64,000 bases of DNA from Mermis nigrescens (Eukaryota > Nematoda > Enoplea > Mermithida > Mermithidae), in contig JAVLUZ010000142.1 in the NCBI GenBank assembly GCA_036768485.1, forward strand, positions 7,024,612 to 7,088,611, in the 5' to 3' direction. The notes under the pieces were generated by a model, which had not been told where the DNA came from, did not search any database, and saw only the letters and a list, made by a program, of their open reading frames with translations. Positions 38,815 to 50,000 of the stretch are shown piece by piece. The position numbers and the translations under genes were made by a program. How positions within the stretch are numbered: position 1 is the stretch's first letter; each line of letters begins with the position of its first letter.

Positions 38815-39777
38815 TTAATTTCTAAACTCTCTTAAACATCTATTTTTAAAATTTCTTTTAGACATGAAGCGTTTAACCTTTCTGTGCAACGCTACTGCGA
38901 AATATCAACAATCGCTGTCTTTGGACGAGTATACTGTAACGCCTATCTAAAGAACCTGGCCCCCTAACTTTTCCTAATTTTTTTAAATAGTGACCGGGTA
39001 TGCTTAGGCACCTATTTATAAAAAATCTTTTGTGTTCCGCTTATATTGACTAAGATATAAGGGTTTTAATGCAAAATTTTAAAATTTTTCAAGTAGAACA
39101 TCATATTTACACTTCTGTGTAGACCGTAATACTGCTACAGTATTGATAGTTTTAACGTGGTTTTATAGAAAACTGAACGGCCTTCTGTTCTGCAAAGTCT
39201 TATTGGCAAAGTCCTTAAGAATAGAAGAATCAGCAAACAAAAAAGTGACAATATGGAAAATGTCAAAAAATGACAAAAACTCGAAAATTCTGTAGCACCA
39301 CGACTTTGAGCTTTTGATCAAAATAAATGTCAAATTCGTTTTTAGCGCACAAAAGTACACTATATATTTTTTTCAGGTATGATTCATTTTTGACTTGCTC
39401 AGCCTCCTGTACTCAAAGGTAAATCTTCTCAGAAATTGTGCCTTAATAATTTCTGACAATATTGTGACATTTCTTGCAAGACTGAGAGGTGTGAAACAAA
39501 GGATACCGAAGAGTGATTGAGCCAGAGAAAGCAGTAAAATCTGAAAGAAGCAAATATGAATAATACGATAACAATACAAAACAATAATAAGGCATGTGAA
39601 TTTCTAAACAATTTTGGCATATTGATCATCATCCGCCTTGTTTGCAAATGGGAGAGAAGCGACCCATTTGCAAAAACAAATAGCTCGCAAATGGAACAAC
39701 GGAGCGCCCCATCTGTTTGCTAGCTTATCGTACAAAGGCAACACTGATAGGCCCGGCAGATTCTCATGGGTCATAGC
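38813..39777. other. No gene recognised
   Basis: AT-rich; only short overlapping minus-strand frames between 39163 and 39900, without recognisable domains. Confidence 0.55.
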
Positions 39778-39785
39778 GTCTGAAC

Positions 39786-40039
39786 CATAGGTGGGCAGCA
39801 CCGAAATTCTGGGGGGGGTAAAAAAATTTTTAAAGGTCAAAAAAATGGTCAAAGTGGTCGTAGGGCGAAAAAACACCATTTTTCGACGTTTCTCATCGAG
39901 CACTATCCAATGGCATCAAAAAATCGCTAAAAAAGCAAAAAAATTTCAAAATTTGAATTCTGGGGGGGGGGGTATTTTGATTTCTGGGGGGAGGGGTATT
40001 TCGACTTCTGGGGGTGCATACCCCCCACGCCCATGTGTG
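39786..40039. mobile_element. hAT-type MITE, perfect 8-bp TSD
   Basis: Ends CATAGGTGGGC / GCCCATGTGTG. TSD GTCTGAAC at 39778-39785 and 40040-40047. Opposite orientation to 49035-49296. Confidence 0.88.
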
Positions 40040-40152
40040 GTCTGAACCCCTTGGCCTATATACCCATGCATGCTCAATACCCTTCACCCCTGTCTCCCCA
40101 GCCATAAAAACTGAGGGTGTTCGGTTGGGTGCTTTTCACTATCTATCCTGAC

Positions 40153-40909
40153 CAGTGTTTTTTTGTACTCGGCAAAGATTTTTCCCGATGTACAAAGACT
40201 TTTTCGGGACCGTCTTTGTACATGCACAAAGATTTTTGGGAAGACAAAAATTGCGAAAAAGGTATAAAATTCGAAAAAATTTCGGCGCTTCGCGCCGAAA
40301 TGAGTAATTGTGTGTTCTGTATATCTTTATAATGGCAGAAATCGCATTTCAAAAGTATAAATGTCAAATTTTTCGGCGCTTCGCGCCGTTTGAAGACGAT
40401 TCTTAATGATTTTTGCCCTTAGAGACCCAGAAATCAGCTAAAACACACTACGAAAAGTCGAAGAACTCTGTTTTTACGACACTAAAATCGCTGCTGTACC
40501 ATATTATAGTACCCAAAAATTTTGTGTGTACAAAATGTACAAAGAATTTAGGAAGACAAAAACTGTAAAAAGGTGTTAAATTCCCTAAATTTTCGGTGCT
40601 TCGCGCCGAACTGATAAATTATTTGTCCTATATATCTTTAAAATGGCAGAATTTGCATTTAGAATGGAAAAATGTCAACATTTTTCGGCGCTTCGCGCCG
40701 TTTTCAGGTAATTTTTAGTAATTTTTGGCGTCAGAAACCCAGAAATTAGCTAAAATACACTACCAAAGATCGAAAACCCTGTTTTACCACACTAAAATCG
40801 CTACTGTACTATATTATAGTACACAAAAATTTGCATGTACAAAATGTACAAAGACTTTTGGGGACCATCTTTGTACATGTACAAATGGACCTTGTACAAA
40901 AAAACACTG
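40153..40909. mobile_element. hAT-type MITE with perfect TIR and TSD and internal duplication
   Basis: 16-bp perfect TIR CAGTGTTTTTTTGTAC; TSD ATCCTGAC at 40145-40152 and 40910-40917. 757 bp. The interior is two diverged copies of a ~330-bp unit, each with two GGCGCTTCGCGCC-type sites. No transposase. Confidence 0.9.
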
Positions 40910-41339
40910 ATCCTGACTATGTATGAGGGCACATCACATTCTCTTATGTAAATCTAGGCAACTATATTTGAATTTTATTTTTGTCTTTTTGGATCCTTTA
41001 TTTTGCAAATTATCTTTTATGTTCATCCTTCTGTACTTTTATCTTCTAGATTTTAATATTTTGACAATATCTTCATCTTTCATCTTGCGAAAAAATCCTT
41101 ATCTTCCACTGTACAAGATGACTATAGTCTGTTTCATTTATTCGAGAGCTTTTTAGTCAATTTTTTCAAGGGCTACAGTAGGCGAAACAAGACGATTTTT
41201 TATAATTGGGCAAATCAGCTCAGTGAGGGCGAGTGACTGGAATTCTTCCATTTTTAATGCACTAATCCGTCCATATAAATTTAATTTAGACATTTAATCA
41301 GTGCCGGGACATACTACAGTAAGTGCGCTAAATAAAAAT

Positions 41340-41410
41340 CTATCGGCTGGAATCGAACCCGGGTTGCTTCGACTACAAGCAGACGTTTTACCACTGAGCT
41401 ATGTGGGAGT
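41340..41410 (-). other. tRNA-like sequence, probably a tRNA-derived SINE head or pseudo-tRNA
   Basis: The minus strand has an A-box-like TAGCTCAGTGGTAAAACG and a B-box GGTTCGATTCC at tRNA spacing. A 5-bp anticodon stem (TGCTT/AAGCA) encloses the 7-nt loop GTAGTCG (nominal anticodon AGT). The acceptor ends do not pair and the T stem has mismatches, so it is unlikely to be a working tRNA. Confidence 0.6.
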
Positions 41411-41433
41411 TCGCGGTGTTTCTTAACATCTTA

Positions 41434-41454
41434 GTGTAACTGCGAGAGTTACAC
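41434..41454. repeat. Perfect 8-bp hairpin next to the tRNA-like sequence
   Basis: GTGTAACT, loop GCGAG, AGTTACAC. It could be one end of the repeat continuing to about 42450. Function unknown. Confidence 0.6.
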
Positions 41455-41749
41455 GGTGCGAACTCGTTCTATTAGTTCGCGTATGCCTTCCGACAACAGC
41501 TCGTTACTGTATCGATTAACATAGCCAATTTCGAGTAGCCATCTGCACGATGTGTGAGCTCGTGGCTATGCCTTCAGTTCTCAAATAAATACCTAATCTT
41601 TATTACAAAATCAATTAGATACTTGTCCGGTACAATAGAATTATGTATATGCTAATAGTAATTGTTTTACTTGTTATCGCTTGTCGTATTCTAGAACATT
41701 CGAATTGATAAAAGTAATCTTAATTTAATGATAATTTGTCTTAAGTTTT

Positions 41750-42450
41750 GTTTTACTGTAATGATCCCGTGATGGGATAGTTAGTTGGCTGTTTGACGAA
41801 ATCGTCGTTCGCTCTGTTTTAGCATTTAGTCATTTTTTGTGTTGCTTTCTGGCTGAGTGCCGTGTGTACATATTCGAATAAAATTAGAAAACCCACCCAG
41901 GGATCCTATATATCGAGGGTGCGGTAGGCCGGCTTCCATCGTCGAGGATTTCTAGATAATTGTGGATTGGAAAGGGTAAATAGCTTTTGATTATTTATTT
42001 CGTCAAAATTCAATATTCTTGTCTCAACCCTAAAATTGGCCAAAAATCTTATTATATTATTTATGATGACTGATCAGCTTAGAGCTCGTTGGTGTTGTTT
42101 TCAAATTTCATTGTGCTACGTACATTAGGAACCAAAAACATTTCAAGACAAGTGTAAACTTTGAAAATAAGTTAATTCATCAACTTGAGCTGGGTTGAGA
42201 TAGGTCAACTGACCTCGCGTGCATTCCGGGATTTTAGGTAGGTACATTTAGGATTTAGGGCGTAGCTGCCGAGACTCCCGACGAAAGTGCAGTCAGCAAT
42301 ATTAGGACTGAGGGAGTCGAAGGCGTAGGTCTACAAGGGTCCATTGAATCGAAGTTGCCCTGCGACTACGCGATTCGGACCAGCGCTAAGAGCAGCTTAT
42401 GTACTTACGTAAGTCCCGAAGGCAAATGTTAGCCTTGTCCGTATCCGTGC
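41750..42450. repeat. Unclassified repetitive stretch, partner of 33900-34860
   Basis: GATGACTGATCAGCTTAGAG then CTCGTTGGTGTTGTTTTC, GGGATTTTAGGTAGGTACAT and GTAAGTCCCGAAGG. CGAATAAAATTAG near 41875 looks like a poly(A) signal, which would suit an LTR. No family named. Confidence 0.4.
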
Positions 42451-43293
42451 TGATTCAGTAGGTACAGTGCGGGCAGCTACATTTATATTAATCTATTGTG
42501 TTTAAAGTGTCAACTTAGGATAAGCTGACTGCGATTTTATCTGTAAGTTGATTGATCTGCTGGAAGACGAGAATAAATTATGCCGCAAAAAATGTAATTG
42601 AAAAACCCTTCTTTGCTACGTAGCTACAGTGAGATCTAGCGACCTACAGTAAATAAGAAAGATGGGGTTACTGAAGCCTCCGAAAACATATACTGAAAAA
42701 GCTCTCGGATAAATGCAAGATTGTTGTTGTCTTGTCACTCAAAAAGCATTCATTATATTACAGTATTTTTCTGGCATCACACGAGAGTGAAAAAGTCTGC
42801 TAAAGAAGTTTGTGCTAAGCATTTATAATTTTCATTTTTTGATTGTGTTTGTAATTGCATTGACCTGATCTAACTATTATTTCCGATTTCAAGCACCTGT
42901 GCAAGAAACTTTCAATGAAAAATAATCTGCATTTTTTCAATCTTCAGGGCTCAAACTATAAAATTATCATTTCCTTGAATTACGTACATATGTAGGTATC
43001 TACTTGTTGTTCTACTCATTTTTTATTTTAGTTTACACATCCCATTTCATATAAGTTTATCAAAACAATCTTTTCAACAAACAAGAACTCTAGAAGTGAT
43101 ATAGGCGCATATAACGATATACGTAACATATATAATAATGCGGATTAAAGCTTCCTGTAATTTCACTGGTTAAATTTACGCACGGCGGAATGATAAATAT
43201 GATGTCTTGTATCCAGGCTTTTCTCGAGAAATTCAGAAAAAGTTTTGAGCTTAAAATCTCGAGAAGCGTCTAAGCGGTAGGCGAAAATTACAC
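42451..43293. other. No gene recognised
   Basis: Contains AAAAAGCTCTCGGATAAATG near 42697, a motif also at 51338 next to a TAGTCTGTTTCAT end, hence a MITE fragment. Otherwise featureless. Confidence 0.5.
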
Positions 43294-43301
43294 GTCTGAG
43301 C

Positions 43302-43722
43302 CATAGGTGCACAATGTCAGGGCCGGCAGAGGGTAAGTGAAATCCCAAAATTCCAAAAGAGTAAATTTAAGGTTCATGGTTTTTTCGCTGTTTTTACGAT
43401 CAAAATGGTCAAAATAGCCTATAAAACGTTTTTTGCTGTAATATAGCAGTTTAAAAGTATTTTTAGTCCATTTTGACTGCATTATATATCATTTTTAACA
43501 CAAAAAATGGAAAAATTTATCAATTTTGGGCGCTTTTTGAGTAAAACGTACTTAAAAGTACTAATCTGGCGAGAAGCGCCGGAAAATGTTTTGACGTTCT
43601 GACTGCTTTTGACTTCAAAAATGATGAAAAAAACGTTCCATCAGCTCAAAATCGACAGACAGTACCTGTCCGGCTGACCCTCCGGGTGAGGGTAATACCC
43701 TGACCCCCTATGTGCATGTATG
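43302..43722. mobile_element. hAT-type element, perfect 8-bp TSD, just 3' of trehalase
   Basis: Ends CATAGGTGCAC / GTGCATGTATG. TSD GTCTGAGC at 43294-43301 and 43723-43730. 421 bp, lying 211 bp beyond the trehalase stop codon. Confidence 0.86.
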
Positions 43723-43933
43723 GTCTGAGCGTTTCTCGGCGAACTCCGTAAAATGGAGGAGAAAAAATTTATAAATAATCCAAATTTTAAAATCAATCTG
43801 TGGGTGGGTATGCATGCTCACAAGATTTGGTGCATGACTTAGCTGATGCTAACTAAGATCACAACCAACACAGTCGCTCGCTTCAAATAAGTTTATATAA
43901 TAATGTAGCTTCGATAGATTTCGTGACCCTTTT

Positions 43934-44062
43934 TCACGTGGAGGTCAAATCCTGGCCATATTTGCGCAATAAATCTAAAGCGACACCGATGGTCCAACCG
44001 AAACCAATTTGCACATTATATTCTCCTCCATCACCGGCCATCGCTCGCCCAACTACATTATA
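43934..44062 (-). CDS. Treh: Trehalase last exon
   Basis: Acceptor TTTCAACAG. It encodes YNVVGRAMAGDGGEYNVQ, then IGFGWTIGVALDLLRKYG and QDLTST before TGA. It contains the glycine-rich motif (here AGDGGEY) and the GFGWT block, and has no C-terminal hydrophobic anchor. Confidence 0.92.
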   Translation of the reverse strand, partial: YNVVGRAMAGDGGEYNVQIGFGWTIGVALDLLRKYGQDLTST

Positions 44063-47000
44063 CTGTTGAAAAGTATAAAATTGATAATACGCTTTAACAA
44101 AATATGATCAGCTATAAATTTTTTCTATTTCATCCTTATGCTAGTATTCGAACTAGATTAAACAGGTCGTGCCGTGTAAGGGTCAATAATACAGTTGCCG
44201 GCTTTTTGTTGCAGATTTAGATTAGCTATGTTGATTTTTATTTAATGATAAATTTACAAAATCTGGAAACTTCTTTGATTGGAATGAAATTCAAATATTA
44301 GAATTTTCCGCCGTCAAATCAAGAAAAGCGGGCATACATACATACCTTGGGTCATTTCACTGTCTGAAATTGGAAGAAGTTCGGATGGACAAGAGTATCT
44401 CTAATACGTTAATATTTCTTTTGTGTTCATGGTCATACAAGTATTATATGCTTAGGTGGGCGGCACCAACATTCTGGAGAGTGCACCAGCCTAAATTCCA
44501 CAAATTGTTCGGCACTTTGTGCCCGATTGTAGCTAAAGTCAAAGAAATTTAATGATTTTTTTCGCACGAAATTGTAGGAAAATTCAAAATTTTTCGAACA
44601 AATGTTGCATAAAAAGGGATTTTAAATAAAGGAAGGGAATGTAAAACGCCGAAAAAACGCCATTTCGCACATGAGGGAAAAATTTTTGGACCTATTTTTG
44701 ACTGTTTTGGAAAAGTCGGGGTAAAGAGCAGAATTTTTTGAAATTTGGGGTCAATGTTATACGTGAGCAGCGCCTGAACTTTGGGGTCTTCTGAGAAGTT
44801 CAAAAGGGGCGAAAAATACCATGTTTAAAGGCCTCTAATCGAACTCTATTCTATCCATTGGTATGAGAAAGATAGCCAAAATACTTAAAATTAAATTAAT
44901 TCTGAGGTTCTACCGGGTTTTGGAGAGGTATTTGGGTTCGGTGGAGGGGCTAGATATCCAAAACAGACGCCCATGCATAGTCAGTGTGCTTCTAGCCGCC
45001 TGCGAAGCCCGAAAGCTGCCCAAATTTCGCATTCTAGCTTACTTTTTCGAACATATAACCGGTTTGATAGAACATCATATAATTATTCCGTAGCCACTTG
45101 TCCGCTATTCCATAGGCGACTTTCATTAATGCTTGACGCCCCGTGCGATCCAATCCTTCTATGATCATGTGCTGCAGATGAGGCCAGCCATTTGGAAAAT
45201 CCCATTGCTGGCCGGTTTTTCTTAGACTGGCCGGTATGCCATTAGAATAGTTAAGAACTTTGGATGACTAAAAACAGAGTTGCTTAAGCATATGACGTTT
45301 TAGCCTATAGCTACAACGTGCCTGTTTGATACTTATCAGGTAAAAGCAAATATTTATAAAGGAAACAAGTCATAGAATGCTGTCAAATGTTGTTACTATC
45401 AATTTTCAATATTTCGATTGCGCCTCTTCTATTTTTCTCACATCAATAACTTAATCCTTATCTCTCAAATCGTTATTTTTCAGACCTTCACATATCTTTT
45501 TGTAGTTTCCCGTATGCTCACAACAATACATGTCGTCTTTTTAAAACAATTGAAACTTACGGAATAAACTTTAGCGACTATGTCAAATTTATTTAATAAA
45601 TGATATAGTGTTTATTTCTAATTCCATTTTAGAGGCAAATACGCATCGAAAGAGGAAGATTTATGGATAAAAATAGGCAAGTAATTATTTAAATTTCGTA
45701 GACTAATTACAACTTAGTTTATTTTCTGCTATTTACCAACAAATAAGCCAGCACGCGATCGTATCCATCGTCGCTATCAAAAGAATAACACATGGTAAAC
45801 AATGGAACAAAGTTGCTAGGGTAAAATTCAGCATTATGCAAGCCAGTGTCCAAATCAACGTCGAACCAAATGCCTTTGTTGCGGTCGTAGAAAATATTCA
45901 TTAAGTGACTTTGCATAATTTTGTATAAGTTGTCATAATATTTGCTCATGGAGTAGTTCCCTGAAATGAACGCCTAACTTTGAATCTATCCCGTAAAAAA
46001 TGACATCATTTACACGTTTAGCAGAGAGAGATGAAGAACCCTTGCATAGCAGTCATACATTTACAGCATAGGAACTCTGAAAAGAGTCATACTCACAATT
46101 TTTCTAATTGCCATTTATGGATTGGAAACGATGAAAACAAGAACACGTCAAAAACACAATTTTTAACCTTACACGCGATGTTCTTTCTTCATAGATCATA
46201 ATAATATATGGAATTTTTCATGAGAAAAAATTAGATAGAAATATAACGATATAGTCAGAAAAATGACAAGGTGCGATGCGCCGGAAAATTAATACCTTTG
46301 AGTCAAAAGAAGGCTAAAAACGCTTGCAAAAGCATATTTTCTTATCTTTTACATGACTAAAAATTTCGCTGGAATCAACAGCATTTTGCGGGTCCAGCAT
46401 CAAACGCGGACATCAACAAAATTCTGGGGGTCTGATGGGGCCAAATTGCCGAAAGAATTAAATACTTAAATTCTGCGAGCTATCGATTTGGAGATGTCTT
46501 TCATAGTCTGGGGTCCATAGATCCCCACGCCCATATGTGGTCAGCAGTGGCGGATCTAGGATTCTCGTGAGGGGTAGCGGTACCCCAATTTTTCCAAAAA
46601 AACAGTCAAAAATAGGTCCAAAAATTCGGTCTTCACTCGCGAAATAGCGTTTTTTCGACGTTTTGAATCGTTTTTTATTTAAAGTCACGTTGACGCAAGA
46701 TTTTTTTTTTAATTTTAAAATTTTAGAAAATTTTGTGCGAAAAAAATCTTTATATTTATTCGACTTTAGCGAAAATCTGGCGCGCAGTGCCGGAAAATTT
46801 GTGAACTTTAGGCGGAGCATTCGACGCTGACCAATAATGGCTTCCAGGTCGCCAAGAAAGTAAATAAATGACATTAATAGGTATTATCCGGCGCAAAGCG
46901 CCAGAAAAATTTCTGAACTTATGGTTTCTGACGGCCAAAAATCATTGCAAATTACGCATCCATTTTTATCTCGCCAACTAATTCGGGCCAATAGGGAATG

Positions 47001-50000
47001 GATGGCCGCCTCCCTCTTAAATCCACCCCAGGTGATCAGCAAGCATTTAACAAAAAGGTTACACAAAACCCTTGTTCAAATCCTTTCAAGAAATGTGTGA
47101 TGCAGCTCTTGTTTTTCTGATTTTCTTCTTAGCAAAACCTGGATGAATCACGATAATAAGGTTGCATTGCACTATTCTTGAAGCAAAAGTCTAATACTGC
47201 CTCAATCAAAAAGCAGATCCAGAACTTAAAAATAATTTTCACGAAAAAGTTCACTTTATTTATGCTTACACATTTAAAATATAGCCTACTTGTTAATAAT
47301 TAAAAATTAAAATGTGGACCACTTTGTCACCGCATTTCCCCATAGTAATGTCCAAGAACTAATTCAACAGATTGAGTAAAGTTAAGCACTGCAGTTAGAT
47401 AAGTTGGTAAATCACTCACCTACTAATCTATATACATCAGTTAAAATTTTAAGATTTCCACAAATGAATGCGTTTAGATCAACTGGCAAAACTCTTGTGG
47501 TCTTGAGCGTTTTCAGATCGTTGCTGTCATGGTCTAGAAATCGACTTGTGAAATCCCATCCGGATTCTGCCGTTGATGCCACTTGATTATAGAAATCAGA
47601 TCTCTGGGCTTATAAGAAAAATAATAGTATGAAACGATGCAGATATACTATTTCAACATTGAAATAAAAAAAGAAATACACTTATACGCGGCAAGTAAGG
47701 AAAAAGTACAAGTGGCCTTGCAACATTCAGGATAACATAAGCATATGTTATGCATTATAAAAGATGCATTATTTCTGAAAAAAATATAAGGTATAATTTA
47801 CCTCTCGGCAACTCAGCTGCAATTGAAATATCTTCCTTATAAGATTCGGGTCTAGGTACATTCGTTTTTGTTTTGTAAATAAATAAGTTAGCCGTTGCTC
47901 GGCTATTTGGAATTTTGTATTTGATCATCCTATTTTTGAACCAAAAACTAATTTCTTTTTCCATCATTGGTAGCATGCTTCGGACAAAATCAATATCGGC
48001 TGTGGCTCTGTAATACTCGCTAACCATGGGAATAAAAAGTGGAGGCTGCGAGCGACCCAAGTAATATACTCTACCACCATTTGGTACAAATCCAAATCTT
48101 AAGATGGAAAAGGTTTTTATGATAAAAAGACGTTGCTTACTACCATAGGTGGGCAACATCAAAATTCTGGGGAGTGTGAGGATCGCAAGATTTTTTAAAG
48201 GTCAAAAAATTGTGGTATGGCGAAAAAGTTTTTCATGGAGCACTATCCATTGGCATTCAAAAATCGCAGGAAAAACAAAAAAATTTTCAAAAATTGAATT
48301 CGGGGTATTCCGGTTTTTAAGGGGGTCTGTCGTCATTGATCATAATTTCTCGAATTTTTCGGCGCTTCGCGCCGGATGACACCTACTAATGACATTTATT
48401 TACTTCATCGGCGGCTCGGAAGTCAAATCTTTGCTCAGATTTTAAAACCATTTCAGGACCATTTTCGCTAATTCGCTATCACTGCTTTTTCCTATACCAT
48501 GTTTTTTCGGCTATACAGAAAATACAAATATAATTAGTCAATAAATAGATGAGTAAACAAAACTCGTAATGAAAGTATTCACATGAAAATCTATACAGAT
48601 GGTGTAGAGAAAATGGTGGTGAATTAGCAGAGAAGGACCAGATTTCAAGAGCAGAAACAATTAATTCAACGCAGTTTTTCCTATTTTCAAGCATAACTTC
48701 TAAAAATTTTCGATAAATGCTACAAATACAGGAAAGACTGCAATTCAAGCTTCTGACCATCCTCCGCCTAAATTTTACAAATTTTTCGGCGCTCGCGCCA
48801 TTTTCGCTAGAGTCAAAGAAATTTAATGATTTCTTGTACACAATTGCCGAAAAATTTTAAAATTTTTGAAAAAATAATGCGATTAAAGTGATTCTAAATA
48901 AAAGTATACAATGTTAAACGCCGAAAAAACATTTTCGCATATGATTTTTGAAGCTATTTTCGACCGTTTTTGGAAAAGTTGGGGTAACCCTCTTAGGAAA
49001 ATCCTAGATCTGCCACAGCTGAGCAGGTAGGCACCACACCTGGGCGTGGGGGGGGGGGTTGGGGGGTATGCACCCCCAGAAACCAAAATACCCCCAGAAA
49101 TCAAAATACCCCCCCAGAATTCAATTTTTGAAAATTTTTTCGTTTTTTTCGCAATTTTTTGATGCCAATGGATAGTGCTTGATGAGAAACGTCGAAAAAT
49201 GGTGTTTTTATCGCCATACCACCATTTTTAAGGCCATTTTTTGACCTTCAAAAAAATCTTGCAGCCCCCCCAGAATTTTCTTGCTGCCCACATATGGTAG
49301 GCACGCTTAATTTGAATTCACTAGTATGAATGGCAATTTGTACATACTTAAGCATTTGAGTTATCAAGTCAGTTAAACTTTCATGACAAATTAGTACGAG
49401 TATACATCCTACTTACACTTTGTTGTGCAAATTTATGGTTCACTGTTTCTTTATACTCATCTGAATATTTAAGTGTAAATATTTCTTCTATCTTCTTCGG
49501 TGTTTACGTACTTTTTTATTGAGGTCATCAAGAGACGTTTAGTCTTAGTTTGAGTAAATTGCATTACTTGTCGATTAAGTAAGCAAAATTTTTGATGATG
49601 TTCTTTGCAGTGAGGTACATTTCGGAAGTCAGGAGACCATACAGGATCCAATAAGTATCCCAATAATAATATTCCCTAAATCGTCCACCGGCTACTATAA
49701 ATGGATGAGGCACATAAATGAGCGAATATCTGCCAGGATTTTTAGCGATTGAGTCATTTACCTGAAATGAAATATTATGTCTTTAAAATGGACGATTTAA
49801 ATGTGTTCATGTATTGAAACTTGATGCTTAACGCACATTAAGGATGAATTGACAATAGTTAGTTTGATGCATTGTTTTAATAACGGTCAAACTTTTATGC
49901 TATGATGCTACTGATTTCTGAGATTGACTGGTCAGCTATCGTCTACTTTTTACTTTAAATAACAGTTTAGGTGGCAAAAAAAGTATGGCTGCCTACTCTT

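Noticed and set aside
41340..41410. Functional tRNA gene
   Set aside because: Acceptor ends do not pair and the T stem has mismatches; kept only as a tRNA-like sequence.
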